This document shows positions 46,809-54,291 of a stretch of 64,000 nucleotides of DNA, in pieces. The notes under the pieces are model-generated. The model made no database searches. It saw only the letters and a program-made list of their open reading frames with translations, and was not told the origin of the DNA. Position numbers and translations under genes: made by a program. This DNA is from Barnesiella sp. An22. GTDB taxonomy: Bacteria > Bacteroidota > Bacteroidia > Bacteroidales > Barnesiellaceae. Numbering within the stretch: position 1 is the stretch's first letter; every line of letters starts with the position of its first letter. Location: assembly GCF_002159975.1 (NCBI RefSeq), contig NZ_NFJR01000003.1:62001-126000 (forward strand), written 5' to 3'.

Positions 46809-46855
46809 GAGCAGGGCTGTACAGGGGGCTATCGGCCTCGGCACAGCCCTCGCTC
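46809..46855. terminator. Hairpin sharing sequence with the miaA terminator
   Basis: Stem GAGC-AGGGCTGT / ACAGCCCT-(C)-GCTC with one bulged base and a 22-nt loop; followed by TGTTT. It shares 16 identical bases (CGGCACAGCCCTCGCT) with 38022-38037. No gene obviously needs it here, since hppA already has a terminator. Confidence 0.5.
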
Positions 46856-46934
46856 TGTTTCCATTTCAACCTCGAGCCGCCACATTCGGGCTATCTTTTA
46901 GCTGCAAAATATAGGGCGTTGAAATAAAAATCGC

Positions 46935-46942
46935 TATTTTTG
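46935..46942 (+). promoter_or_regulatory. -7 box for the sigma-factor operon
   Basis: TATTTTTG matches TAnnTTTG, giving a leader of about 107 nt before the ATG at 47056. No standard -33 element is seen, which would fit an alternative sigma factor reading its own promoter, but that is speculation. Confidence 0.45.
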
Positions 46943-47055
46943 CAAATGTCGAAACACACCTCGACATACAAGGACAAAACAAGAAAGGGATCATATTTCA
47001 TACCGTGGGACTATAGACCGGGCTATGAAACACAGACAGTTCAAAGCGAACAGAA

Positions 47056-47628
47056 ATGACAGATAACCAACTGATACAATCACTGATTGACCGGGACGAA
47101 CGCATCACGCAGCAATTCTTTTTTCAGAACTGCCGACCGCTTTTCAAGAAGGTCATAAGCCTGGTATTCTCCTATCCGGTCGATTACGATGAATTTGTCA
47201 ACGAGTTTTACCTCTACCTCATGGAAAACGAGGCCTGCCGCCTCAAACAGTTCCAGGGCCGGAGCTCCATCTACCAGTGGTTGAAAACCGTGGCCATACG
47301 CTACTTTATCCACAAACGCGACTGCCTGATAGATATGGAACCTCAAGAGACTCTGTTAGATAAGACCCCGGTCGACGAAACCGTCGACGAGGAAAAGAGG
47401 CTGACGTCGCGACTGGACCTGGAATATCTGCTGGCCCGGATGACCAACAAACGTCAGGTCTACGTCATCAGAGAGCTGGTACTGCACGATGCCGAACCCC
47501 GCGAGGTGGCCCTCGCCCTGCAAGTGACGGTAGATAATCTATATAACATCAAGAAACGGGCTATTGAGGCGCTGACTAAAATAGCCATTAACGAAGCAGA
47601 AAAGTATGAAAAAAGAAGCGACCGATAA
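47056..47628 (+). CDS. ECF-type RNA polymerase sigma factor
   Basis: 190 residues. Region 2 is recognisable in VNEFYLYLMENEACRLKQFQG and SSIYQWLKTVAIRYFIHKRD (about 53-100; the Trp and IRYF match the -10-binding helix of sigma-70 proteins), and region 4 in RQVYVIRELVLHDAEPREVALALQVTVDNLYNIKKRAIEAL (about 137-178), a helix-turn-helix. The linker is acidic. Its stop overlaps the start of the next gene by 23 nt, so sigma factor and the C39/RyR protein are translated together, as with sigma/anti-sigma pairs. Confidence 0.88.
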   Translation: MTDNQLIQSLIDRDERITQQFFFQNCRPLFKKVISLVFSYPVDYDEFVNEFYLYLMENEACRLKQFQGRSSIYQWLKTVAIRYFIHKRDCLIDMEPQETLLDKTPVDETVDEEKRLTSRLDLEYLLARMTNKRQVYVIRELVLHDAEPREVALALQVTVDNLYNIKKRAIEALTKIAINEAEKYEKRSDR

Positions 47629-48766
47629 CAACTACATATCGTCCGAACTGCTGGCGGCCTATCTGGACGGGAGAGCTACGGCAGCCGAGAATGAACGTGT
47701 GCTCAAGGCTCTGGCCGAGGATTCCCGGTTGCGCGAGGTCGTGAAAATAGCACAAGCCGTTGACGAGCCCGAGAGCTTCGAAGCCGACGAAATCGACCTC
47801 CTGCCCATGACGGCTCTGGCCGCTTCGTGTGGCGACGAGAACTATTGCTGCCTCGAGTGCGAAACCTATATCCTCAACCGCCACCCAATTGCCTTCGACG
47901 AAAAAGAGTTGTTGGCCGACGCCGTGCGCAACAAGTGGCAGAAACCCGACGGCACCCCGCTGCACCACATCGGGCGGCATCTCGAGCGATACGGCCTGTC
48001 GGTGACTCGCCGCTACCAGTGCAGCCTGTCGGACATCGTCGCCGCCCTCGACGCCGGGTGCGACGTGATTGCCGCCGTCGACGGAGGCGAACTGCTGGGC
48101 CACCCGAGCGACGAACTGGCCGAAGACCTCTTCGTCGGGCAGATACCCGACCACACGGTGGTAATACTGGCCTGCGATACGGCGCAGCACACCATCACAC
48201 TCCACGACCCCAACAGCTCCCGGCCAAGCGACAGCTACCCGACCGAACAGTTTATGAACGCCTGGGCCGACTCCAAATACTATTTGGTAACCGCAACCAA
48301 CGACAACAGCATGAACCAATATACACCCCACCCCATCGACCTTACCGATGTAGTGCTGGACGACGATTTGAACGACCTGCGCGAAGCCATCGCCGAGAAC
48401 GCCCACGAAATCTGGGCCGAGAACCGAAAGTCCGAAGGCTGGACCTACGGTCCGCAGCGCAACGACTCGCTGAAGCAGACCCCCGACATGGTGTCCTACG
48501 GGCAACTGCCCGAATCGGAAAAACGGTACGACCGCGAGATGGCCATGCAGACCATCAAGCTGCTGAAAAAGCTGGGCTACGACCTCATCAAACGGGAAGA
48601 TACCGAGCTCTATCAGGTACTCAAGCGCCGCATACAGGAGTCGAAGCTGGAGTACCGCTGCCCGCAATGCGGCAACACGGTCTACCGCCACCAGCACTTC
48701 TGCGACCAGTGCGGCACCCGACTCGACAACATCACGTGGGATAAGGACCAAGAAGACCAAGAGTAA
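47606..48766 (+). CDS. Fusion protein: anti-sigma-like head, C39-like peptidase fold, RyR domain, zinc ribbon
   Basis: 386 residues with no signal peptide. 1-60: YLDGRATAAENERVLKALAED, like the cytoplasmic part of anti-sigma factors but without zinc ligands. About 72-225: C39-like fold with a CC..C cluster (Cys81, Cys82, Cys85), then GRHLERYGLSV, and DHTVVILACD...LHDPNS giving the expected His and Asp. 262-331: RyR domain (HEIWAENRKSEGWTYGPQRND, then DMVSYGQLPESEKRYDR). 352-369: zinc ribbon (Cys352, 355, 366, 369). RyR domains bind ligands or act as interaction modules in receptors and in some bacterial conflict proteins. Joining them to a peptidase-like fold behind a sigma factor suggests a sensor that releases the sigma factor; that is inference. 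Confidence 0.8.
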   Translation: MKKEATDNNYISSELLAAYLDGRATAAENERVLKALAEDSRLREVVKIAQAVDEPESFEADEIDLLPMTALAASCGDENYCCLECETYILNRHPIAFDEKELLADAVRNKWQKPDGTPLHHIGRHLERYGLSVTRRYQCSLSDIVAALDAGCDVIAAVDGGELLGHPSDELAEDLFVGQIPDHTVVILACDTAQHTITLHDPNSSRPSDSYPTEQFMNAWADSKYYLVTATNDNSMNQYTPHPIDLTDVVLDDDLNDLREAIAENAHEIWAENRKSEGWTYGPQRNDSLKQTPDMVSYGQLPESEKRYDREMAMQTIKLLKKLGYDLIKREDTELYQVLKRRIQESKLEYRCPQCGNTVYRHQHFCDQCGTRLDNITWDKDQEDQE

Positions 48767-48799
48767 TGAATCTCGACGAAAAAACTAAAACAGAATGCC

Positions 48800-49681
48800 A
48801 TGATTAAAGCATCAGAATTCATACATCCCGAAGATGCGGCGGCCCTCCGCCAACTGGAGAGCATCCCCGGGTTCCCGGCCCTGGCCAAGAAAATACTGGA
48901 ACTGGGATACGAAAAACTGCAATACGGGATCAATATGGCGTCGACCATTAGACTGTCCGACAAGCAGTTGCCCGAGCTCTACCGTCACCTGCCCCCGATA
49001 TGCGAGCGGCTGGGTATCGCCGAACCCGAGTTCTACCTGCAAATGAATCCCAACCCCAACGCCTATACCTCGGGCGACACGCGCATATTTATCGTCGTGA
49101 CATCGGGGCTCGTAGAGATGATGGACGACGAAGAGCTGGATGCCGTGCTGGCTCACGAATGCGGCCACATACTTTGCCGCCATGTGGTCTACAACATGGT
49201 GGCCCAATATGTATCCATGGGGCTCGATGCCCTGGGCATACTGGGCTCCATTGCCAAACCCATTGAATATGCGCTGCTCTACTGGAGCCGCAAGGCCGAA
49301 CTCTCGTGCGACCGATGCGGCAGCATCATCACCTCGCCCGAAGTGGTAGCCCGCGTCATGGCACGACTCGCCGGGGGCCCGCGCGCCATCACCAACCATC
49401 TGGACCTGGAAGAGTGGGCCAAACAGGCCGACCGATACGACGAGATTCGCAACGACGGCCTGTGGAACAAGGCTCTGCAACTATCGGTAATCATGGGGCA
49501 AGACCACCCCTTCAGTGCGGTGCGTGTGCGCGAAATACTCCGGTGGGAAAAGAGTGCCCAATACCGTCACCTCATGCAAAACCTGAAGGCCGAAGCGTCG
49601 GGGAAACGATGCCCGAAATGCAACAAGCCGGTTTGCCTCGAGTGGGCCTACTGTAAATACTGCGGAACGAAATTAGGATAA
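48800..49681 (+). CDS. M48-family metallopeptidase with C-terminal zinc ribbon
   Basis: 293 residues. The zinc motif HExxH is H119-E120-C-G-H123 and the third ligand is likely E167 in RKAELSCDRCG, so the peptidase should be active. Upstream is the M48-typical YTSGDTRIFIVVTSGLVEMMDDEEL block. One or two weakly hydrophobic helices follow the motif (about 129-160). The C-terminus is a zinc ribbon (Cys271, 274, 285, 288), an unusual addition for M48. It sits 33 bp behind the RyR fusion gene. Soluble or peripherally membrane-bound; target unknown, but the RyR protein or a sigma regulator would be natural candidates. Confidence 0.88.
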   Translation: MIKASEFIHPEDAAALRQLESIPGFPALAKKILELGYEKLQYGINMASTIRLSDKQLPELYRHLPPICERLGIAEPEFYLQMNPNPNAYTSGDTRIFIVVTSGLVEMMDDEELDAVLAHECGHILCRHVVYNMVAQYVSMGLDALGILGSIAKPIEYALLYWSRKAELSCDRCGSIITSPEVVARVMARLAGGPRAITNHLDLEEWAKQADRYDEIRNDGLWNKALQLSVIMGQDHPFSAVRVREILRWEKSAQYRHLMQNLKAEASGKRCPKCNKPVCLEWAYCKYCGTKLG

Positions 49682-49700
49682 ACCATCAAATAAAAAGGCT

Positions 49701-49958
49701 ATGTTTTTCAACGAAAAGGGAATACTCAATATCGACGAAATGGTCGCCAACAACGACTCTTTCAAAAGAATCATGGAAGATAACACCGTCGACGAAAACG
49801 AAATCAAGGAACAATCGGACAAAGTAGTAGCCATGCTTCACCAAATGGAAAAAGAGTTCAGCGAAGAGCAGCTGCTCAAGGTCAAAGAGCTGTTGGTCGA
49901 GACCAGCGTACTCTATGCCATATACAACTATTACTCCATCCAACACCTAAATCAGTAA
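49701..49958 (+). CDS. Small helical hypothetical protein of the sigma operon
   Basis: 85 residues, acidic, helical (EIKEQSDKVVAMLHQMEKEF, EEQLLKVKELLVETSVLYAIYNYYSI), no signal peptide or zinc ligands. Only 19 bp after the M48 gene and 5 bp before the next gene, so part of the operon. Family not recognised. Confidence 0.75.
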   Translation: MFFNEKGILNIDEMVANNDSFKRIMEDNTVDENEIKEQSDKVVAMLHQMEKEFSEEQLLKVKELLVETSVLYAIYNYYSIQHLNQ

Positions 49959-49963
49959 CTACC

Positions 49964-50461
49964 ATGGGAACTTTTTGTACCAAAAAGATATTATACGGTT
50001 CTACCGCATTGATTCCAGCCATCGCCAACAGCATCCGGGAAAAGTTTCAGAACGACGGTTACGAGGTGGCCATGGACGCACTCAGCAGCGGAGGCTACGA
50101 CATCTCCATCACCAAAGGCAACATCTTCAAAGCCGTGCTGGGCATGAAAACCGCACTGAAGGTAACCCTGCTCCCTCAGGACAACAACATCCACTTCGAA
50201 GCCGGTGTGGGTATCTGGGGACAACAGGCTATTCCTACCGTCATCTCGATGCTCTTTTTCTGGCCAGTCCTCCTCACCCAAATCTGGGGGATGGTCGAAC
50301 AGGCCCAACTCGACAACCGGGCCCTGGACATTGCCAACGAAGTGATTGCAGCGCACAGCCACGAGTCCGGTATCGGGAGCGATCAGAAATTCTGCACCTC
50401 CTGTGGAGCCCCCAACCCCGGGTCGGCCAATTTCTGTTGCAGCTGCGGCAAACCTTTATAA
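49964..50461 (+). CDS. Membrane-associated protein with C-terminal zinc ribbon
   Basis: 165 residues. An N-terminal alpha/beta region (DALSSGGYDISITKGNIFKAVLGMKTALKVTL) is followed by a hydrophobic segment that may cross the membrane (VISMLFFWPVLLTQIWG, about 89-110) and a zinc ribbon (Cys144, 147, 158, 161). Last gene of the sigma-factor operon; it shares zinc ribbons with two upstream products, hinting at a common partner or a complex. Function unknown. Confidence 0.8.
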   Translation: MGTFCTKKILYGSTALIPAIANSIREKFQNDGYEVAMDALSSGGYDISITKGNIFKAVLGMKTALKVTLLPQDNNIHFEAGVGIWGQQAIPTVISMLFFWPVLLTQIWGMVEQAQLDNRALDIANEVIAAHSHESGIGSDQKFCTSCGAPNPGSANFCCSCGKPL

Positions 50462-50472
50462 CAAACAGTTGA

Positions 50473-50533
50473 CCCTCCTCGGAAAAAGCGGGCGCTTTGT
50501 CAGCCAAGCAGGCTTCGCTTTTCTGCAGGAGGG
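50473..50533 (+). terminator. Long hairpin closing the sigma operon
   Basis: Outer stem CCCTCCT/AGGAGGG with an inner stem AAAAGCG/CGCTTTT and a following CTTCCTTTT. It may end the sigma-operon transcript or form the leader of the thioferritin gene that starts at 50630. A second small hairpin ACCCCC/GGGGGT follows at about 50546-50567. Confidence 0.5.
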
Positions 50534-50629
50534 CAGCTTCCTTTTACCCCCAACGTCTCACGGGGGTGAACCAACCGGCGACACGGGTTGTTATAGGTAC
50601 AGTTTCTAATCTAAAAAAACAGAAGTCCT

Positions 50630-51142
50630 ATGGCAAAAGAAAGTGTTGCTATCTTGAGTGGAAAAATCGACGTGGTAGAGGTCCTCGCCGAGTTGAATGC
50701 CGCCTTGTCGGAAGAGTGGTTGGCCTTTTATCAATATTGGGTAGGAGCCCTGGTCGTGAAGGGCACGATGCGGGGCGACGTGCAACGCGAATTTCAGGCG
50801 CATGCCCTGGAAGAGTTTGAACATGCCCGCCTCCTGGCCGACCGTATTGTCGAACTCGAAGGAATGCCGGTTCTCGACCCCAAACAGTGGTTCGAGTTGG
50901 CCAAGTGCCCCTACACGGCTCCGACCGATACTGATGTCGTGAAACTGCTGAAACAGAACGTAGCCGGCGAGCGGTGCGCCATCCTGCGCTACCAGTCCAT
51001 TGCCTCGCTCACCGACGGAAAAGATTTCACCACCTGCGATATGGCCAAGCACATCCTGGCCGAAGAGGAAGACCACGAACAGGAGTTGCAGGACTTCCTC
51101 GACGATATTGCCCACATGAAATCGTACGTGTCGAAACAATAA
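50630..51142 (+). CDS. Thioferritin / DPS-like ferritin-family protein
   Basis: 170 residues forming a four-helix ferritin fold. Metal ligands: E28/E29 region, E61-E64 and H65 in EEFEHARLLADRI, E114 in AGERC, and E145-H149 in AEEEDHEQE. Cys93 (AKCPYTAPTD) and Cys116 (GERC) form the conserved pair near the diiron site that distinguishes thioferritins (DPSL proteins, described in Bacteroides fragilis) from Dps and bacterioferritin. Those form 12-subunit shells that use peroxide to oxidise iron. Likely induced by oxidative stress. Ends in a shared terminator with the phage portal gene. Confidence 0.88.
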   Translation: MAKESVAILSGKIDVVEVLAELNAALSEEWLAFYQYWVGALVVKGTMRGDVQREFQAHALEEFEHARLLADRIVELEGMPVLDPKQWFELAKCPYTAPTDTDVVKLLKQNVAGERCAILRYQSIASLTDGKDFTTCDMAKHILAEEEDHEQELQDFLDDIAHMKSYVSKQ

Positions 51143-51170
51143 TACTCATATTTAGGATAACAAGCAATGC

Positions 51171-51209
51171 AAAGGCAGCCCCCGGGAAACATCGCGGAAG
51201 GCTGCCTTT
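51171..51209. terminator. Bidirectional terminator between thioferritin and portal genes
   Basis: 10-bp perfect stem AAAGGCAGCC / GGCTGCCTTT with A- and T-rich ends on both sides, placed between the converging genes. Confidence 0.85.
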
Positions 51210-51235
51210 ATCATTCTGTACAGGGAGGCGACGGC

Positions 51236-53155
51236 TCAACCCTGCGGCGGGTTGGCTGCCGGGATTCCCTGCCCCCCGGCCTGTGCGGCCAGAGCAGCCG
51301 CCTGTGCCTGACTGGCCGCCTGTGCCTGCTCGAGCTGACTTTGCCGAATCGACTGCAACAGCTTGTCGGCAAAGGGGAAGGAGCCGTTCTCGAGCAACAT
51401 CTCGAGCGAAATTTTCCCACCCCGGAACAGCTCCATGAGAAACTCGTTCGAGGCCAAACGCAAGGCCGGAGTCGAGAGGGTCTCGGCAATCGAGAGGTCA
51501 AACTCGGTGTTACGCACCTCGGCAGGTGTATAGGTCGAGGCATCTTTCCCGGCACTGCTCCCCGCGATGGTCTGGTAACGGGCATCGGTGTAGAACTGCT
51601 GGATGGTCTTCATGATCTTGATGTCGCGATCTTCGCGGAAGGTCTTGAACGACTCGAAGAGGTCGAGCAGGTTGGTCGACGAGTATTGTACCTGCTGCGA
51701 GTAGAGCGAAGCCGGTGTGCCCGAGTTCGGAGCCTTTCCCTGCATGGCCCCGTGCACCCCCGAAATATCCTCGAACAGCCGCATCTGCAACGACAGCATC
51801 TCATAGGCTCCCACCTGCGTGGCGTTGACCGCAATCTGCTGCGGCATGGGCGACCCGGGCCTGGGGCGGAACAGAATGATGCCGTTGTACTTGGTCCACT
51901 CGTCGGCAATATCCTCGATGGTCATGCCGTCGGGTATCTGGTCTTCGGGGAAAAGCAACACCCCCTTGGCACTCGAGCCCATGATGAAGTCGATCATCGT
52001 AATGAGGCGGTTGATGTACCGCTGCTGGTCGATGACATCCTCGACAAAGGCATGCACCTCGCCGTCGACCAGCGGGTAGAGCTTGAACACATAGGGGTGC
52101 TCGCCATGCCAGTAGGGCGTCTCGCCCTCGTCGAGCAGGTCGCCCAACGGCGAGAAAAACCGGTAACGCCACGTCTGCTCCACCCCCCACTCGGTCTCGA
52201 TCAGAGGTACCGACTCTTCGGCGATACCGGCCTCGCGCGCCGCCCGCTTGCGGGCCTCGTTCTCCTGCTCGACCACCTTTGCCTCGGTAGCCGGCAAGCT
52301 GTAATATTCGCCCGAAGCAAAATCGTGACAGTTCAGCGCCTCGCGGCTCTCGAGCTTCCACACCTCGATTACCCGGCACATCTCGGGCACCGAAGGCATG
52401 TAGAAGTCGAGCCGGTCGACACTCCGCGTCGTCAGGTTCTCGAAGTTGTGACGTGCCGTCTCGGTATCGGCCTCGGAGTAGATGTTGCGCAGCTGTACCG
52501 CCCGCTCGCGCGACCCGAAAGCAAAGCGCGATATGACCTCGGCAATGGTCATGTCGTGCAGCTCGCCTATGAGCGTGCAATCCCAGTGCCGGCTATCCTC
52601 CATCGCGTTGAAGAAGATGCGGTTGGGGTTAATCTCGTCAATCCACACATCGGTCTTTCCCCGACGGTATCCGTAACCGATTTTCTGGAAACAGATACCC
52701 GAGATAAGGAACTCCTCGAGGGTGCGGCTGTCGAGCTCCTGCAAACGGTTGTGCTGGTAGGCATACTGCACGGCAGTACTCATCAGCTCGCCCAGACTCT
52801 GTTCCTTCCGGTCGCGCGCCACACACACCGGTTGAGTCTGGTTGTTGCGGAACTGCCCCAGCACCGACTTGACCATCTGGCGAATGAGGTTATTCTTCAA
52901 CGGCACCTTACCCTGCTGGCGGATATACTCCTCCTCGGTCATCACCCGCCCGTCGGGCAGTTTTATCCGGTCGTTCCACTGCCGGCCATAGGTATAGTCC
53001 CGGTTTCGTTTTCGTTTGAGCCTGAAGTGATCGATCTCCTCCCAGGCCTTCTGCGCCTGCAACAGCACCGGGTAGTCGGCCCGTTCTATCTCGCCGCTCG
53101 GTTTGCGCCGGCCGTTTTTCCCCGCAGGCGGGGCTTTGTACGCATGATTTGCCAT
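51236..53155 (-). CDS. Phage portal protein (P22-like podovirus type)
   Basis: 639 residues from the ATG at 53155 (the frame extends to 53233 without support). The order of features is that of P22/crAss-type portals: an early DHFRLKRKRNRDYTYGRQW block, VPLKNNLIRQMVKSVLGQFRNNQ, FLISGICFQKIGYGY, INPNRIFFNAMEDSRHWDC, then DVIDQQRYINRLITMIDFIMGSSAKGVL, the AVNATQVGAYEMLSLQMRLFEDISGVHGAMQG helix region and a Gln/Ala-rich C-terminal tail (barrel-like). It should form the dodecameric DNA gate of a capsid. The gene is intact but alone: thioferritin lies on one side, an outer-membrane protein on the other. No terminase or capsid gene is nearby. Confidence 0.88.
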   Translation of the reverse strand: MANHAYKAPPAGKNGRRKPSGEIERADYPVLLQAQKAWEEIDHFRLKRKRNRDYTYGRQWNDRIKLPDGRVMTEEEYIRQQGKVPLKNNLIRQMVKSVLGQFRNNQTQPVCVARDRKEQSLGELMSTAVQYAYQHNRLQELDSRTLEEFLISGICFQKIGYGYRRGKTDVWIDEINPNRIFFNAMEDSRHWDCTLIGELHDMTIAEVISRFAFGSRERAVQLRNIYSEADTETARHNFENLTTRSVDRLDFYMPSVPEMCRVIEVWKLESREALNCHDFASGEYYSLPATEAKVVEQENEARKRAAREAGIAEESVPLIETEWGVEQTWRYRFFSPLGDLLDEGETPYWHGEHPYVFKLYPLVDGEVHAFVEDVIDQQRYINRLITMIDFIMGSSAKGVLLFPEDQIPDGMTIEDIADEWTKYNGIILFRPRPGSPMPQQIAVNATQVGAYEMLSLQMRLFEDISGVHGAMQGKAPNSGTPASLYSQQVQYSSTNLLDLFESFKTFREDRDIKIMKTIQQFYTDARYQTIAGSSAGKDASTYTPAEVRNTEFDLSIAETLSTPALRLASNEFLMELFRGGKISLEMLLENGSFPFADKLLQSIRQSQLEQAQAASQAQAAALAAQAGGQGIPAANPPQG

Positions 53156-53466
53156 ATTCGGTCTTGTTTTTAGTTCGCTGCAAAGAAAAGCACGACACGC
53201 CCCCCGTTTATGGCATCGTGATACAAAAGGCACTGTTCCACCTGTTTATAAGACATACTTCCGAGATTTCGCACGGTATATCCAAAAAGGGCTGAAAAAA
53301 TATGACAAAATGTTGCAGGAATCGTTTTTTTAATCTCTATATTTGTTATCGTGTCGATGCGGGCGGCAGAGCTCCCCTCCCCGGGGAGTGCGGTCGTTGT
53401 TCTCCCCGCAGCGGGAAATCAAACAAAATACCCTCTGGAGAACCGGGTATAACAAATTAAAAAGCT
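53156..53466. other. Divergent region between portal and outer-membrane barrel genes
   Basis: 311 bp without a gene. It holds the promoter at 53338-53345 for the barrel gene and, in its leader near 53370-53390, a GC-rich palindrome (CTCCCCGGGGAG). No promoter motif was found facing the portal gene. Confidence 0.6.
53338..53345 (+). promoter_or_regulatory. -7 box for the outer-membrane barrel gene
   Basis: TATATTTG with a TTG 22 nt upstream (slightly long spacing). Leader about 115 nt, containing the CTCCCCGGGGAG palindrome. Confidence 0.5.
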
Positions 53467-54069
53467 ATGAAAAAAATTTTGCTGGCGGCAATTGCTGCCG
53501 TAGTGTGCGTAGGCGGAGCTTTTGCACAACTCTCCATGGGTCCCAAAGTAGGCCTTAACGTAAGCTCAATAACGGGCGACGGTTCCCAATACCGGGCCGG
53601 CGTGAATGTAGGCATCTTTGCCAACTACCGCATCAACAGCCTGTTTGCCATCCAACCCGAGTTCCTCTACTCGATGCAGGGCAGTGCCTTCGACGATGTC
53701 ACCGTCCTCAACCAGACAATCGAGTCGAACTACACCTCGCACTATATCGACATCCCGGTACTTCTGAAAATCTATCCCTGGCAGGGCCTGAACGTACAAG
53801 TTGGCCCTCAATTCGGATTCTGTGTCGACGATGAATATAAGCTGAAACTGGGAGGGAAAGAGATTTCGAGCAACGACCTCAAGCAATACGGCTACGACGA
53901 GAAGGCCAACGCCTTCGACTTTGCCATCGCCCTGGGCTTGGGCTACGAATTCGATTTCGGCATGACCATCGACGCCCGCTACAACTGGGGCCTCACCAAG
54001 ATTTACGACGATGACAAGGCCAAGAACAGCGTATTTATGATTTCGCTGGGCTACAAGTTCGATTTCTAA
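53467..54069 (+). CDS. Outer-membrane beta-barrel protein, porin-like (PF13568 type)
   Basis: 200 residues: signal peptide (MKKILLAAIAAVVCVGGAFA), then eight to ten amphipathic strands (GPKVGLNVSSI, RAGVNVGIFANYRIN, FAIQPEFLYSMQG, YIDIPVLLKIYPW, LNVQVGPQFGFCV, FAIALGLGYEFDFG, MTIDARYNWGLTKI) and a C-terminal aromatic strand ending GYKFDF, as required for barrel assembly. Function unknown; small barrels of this type are common in Bacteroidetes. Single gene with its own promoter and terminator. Confidence 0.92.
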   Translation: MKKILLAAIAAVVCVGGAFAQLSMGPKVGLNVSSITGDGSQYRAGVNVGIFANYRINSLFAIQPEFLYSMQGSAFDDVTVLNQTIESNYTSHYIDIPVLLKIYPWQGLNVQVGPQFGFCVDDEYKLKLGGKEISSNDLKQYGYDEKANAFDFAIALGLGYEFDFGMTIDARYNWGLTKIYDDDKAKNSVFMISLGYKFDF

Positions 54070-54088
54070 TCACTACCCTCAACGATAC

Positions 54089-54135
54089 AGCAAGGGGATA
54101 TGTTGCAGATAGCAATCTCGACATATCCCCTTGCT
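54089..54135 (+). terminator. Intrinsic terminator of the outer-membrane barrel gene
   Basis: 15-bp perfect stem AGCAAGGGGATATGT / ACATATCCCCTTGCT with a 17-nt loop, 20 nt after the stop at 54069. Confidence 0.82.
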
Positions 54136-54218
54136 CATATCTACGTATGAATCTCTGTCCATAAATAGCCTCTATTATTGCTCATAGAGAATACATTGCT
54201 CGTGAAAGCGCTCACGAA

Positions 54219-54257
54219 TATTGAAAATTATGGGAATATACTATTGAAAATTACGGG
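54219..54257 (+). repeat. Direct repeat upstream of the DUF4143 ATPase gene
   Basis: TATTGAAAATTATGGG at 54219-54234 is repeated as TATTGAAAATTACGGG at 54242-54257, one mismatch, 23-bp period (about two helical turns). It ends 34 nt before the ATG at 54292 and could be a binding site for a regulator. Confidence 0.55.
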
Positions 54258-54291
54258 GATTTTGTAAATTAGTCCCCAAAACTTATTCCTC

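Larger units (their letters stand above)
46521..47055. other. Intergenic region between hppA and the sigma-factor operon
   Basis: 535 bp. It has the hppA terminator, a second hairpin at 46809-46855 and the sigma-operon promoter near 46935. A plus-strand frame bounded by stops from about 46624 to 46750 spells a protein-like tail (FEVQDADSRDWYLLDTHGYIVE split in two by no stop) without a start codon and could be a gene remnant, but it is too short to assign. Confidence 0.5.

Noticed and set aside
22463-53155. A classical integrated prophage
   Set aside because: No integrase, repressor, terminase, capsid or attachment-site repeats were seen, and the phage-like genes are separated by many housekeeping genes.
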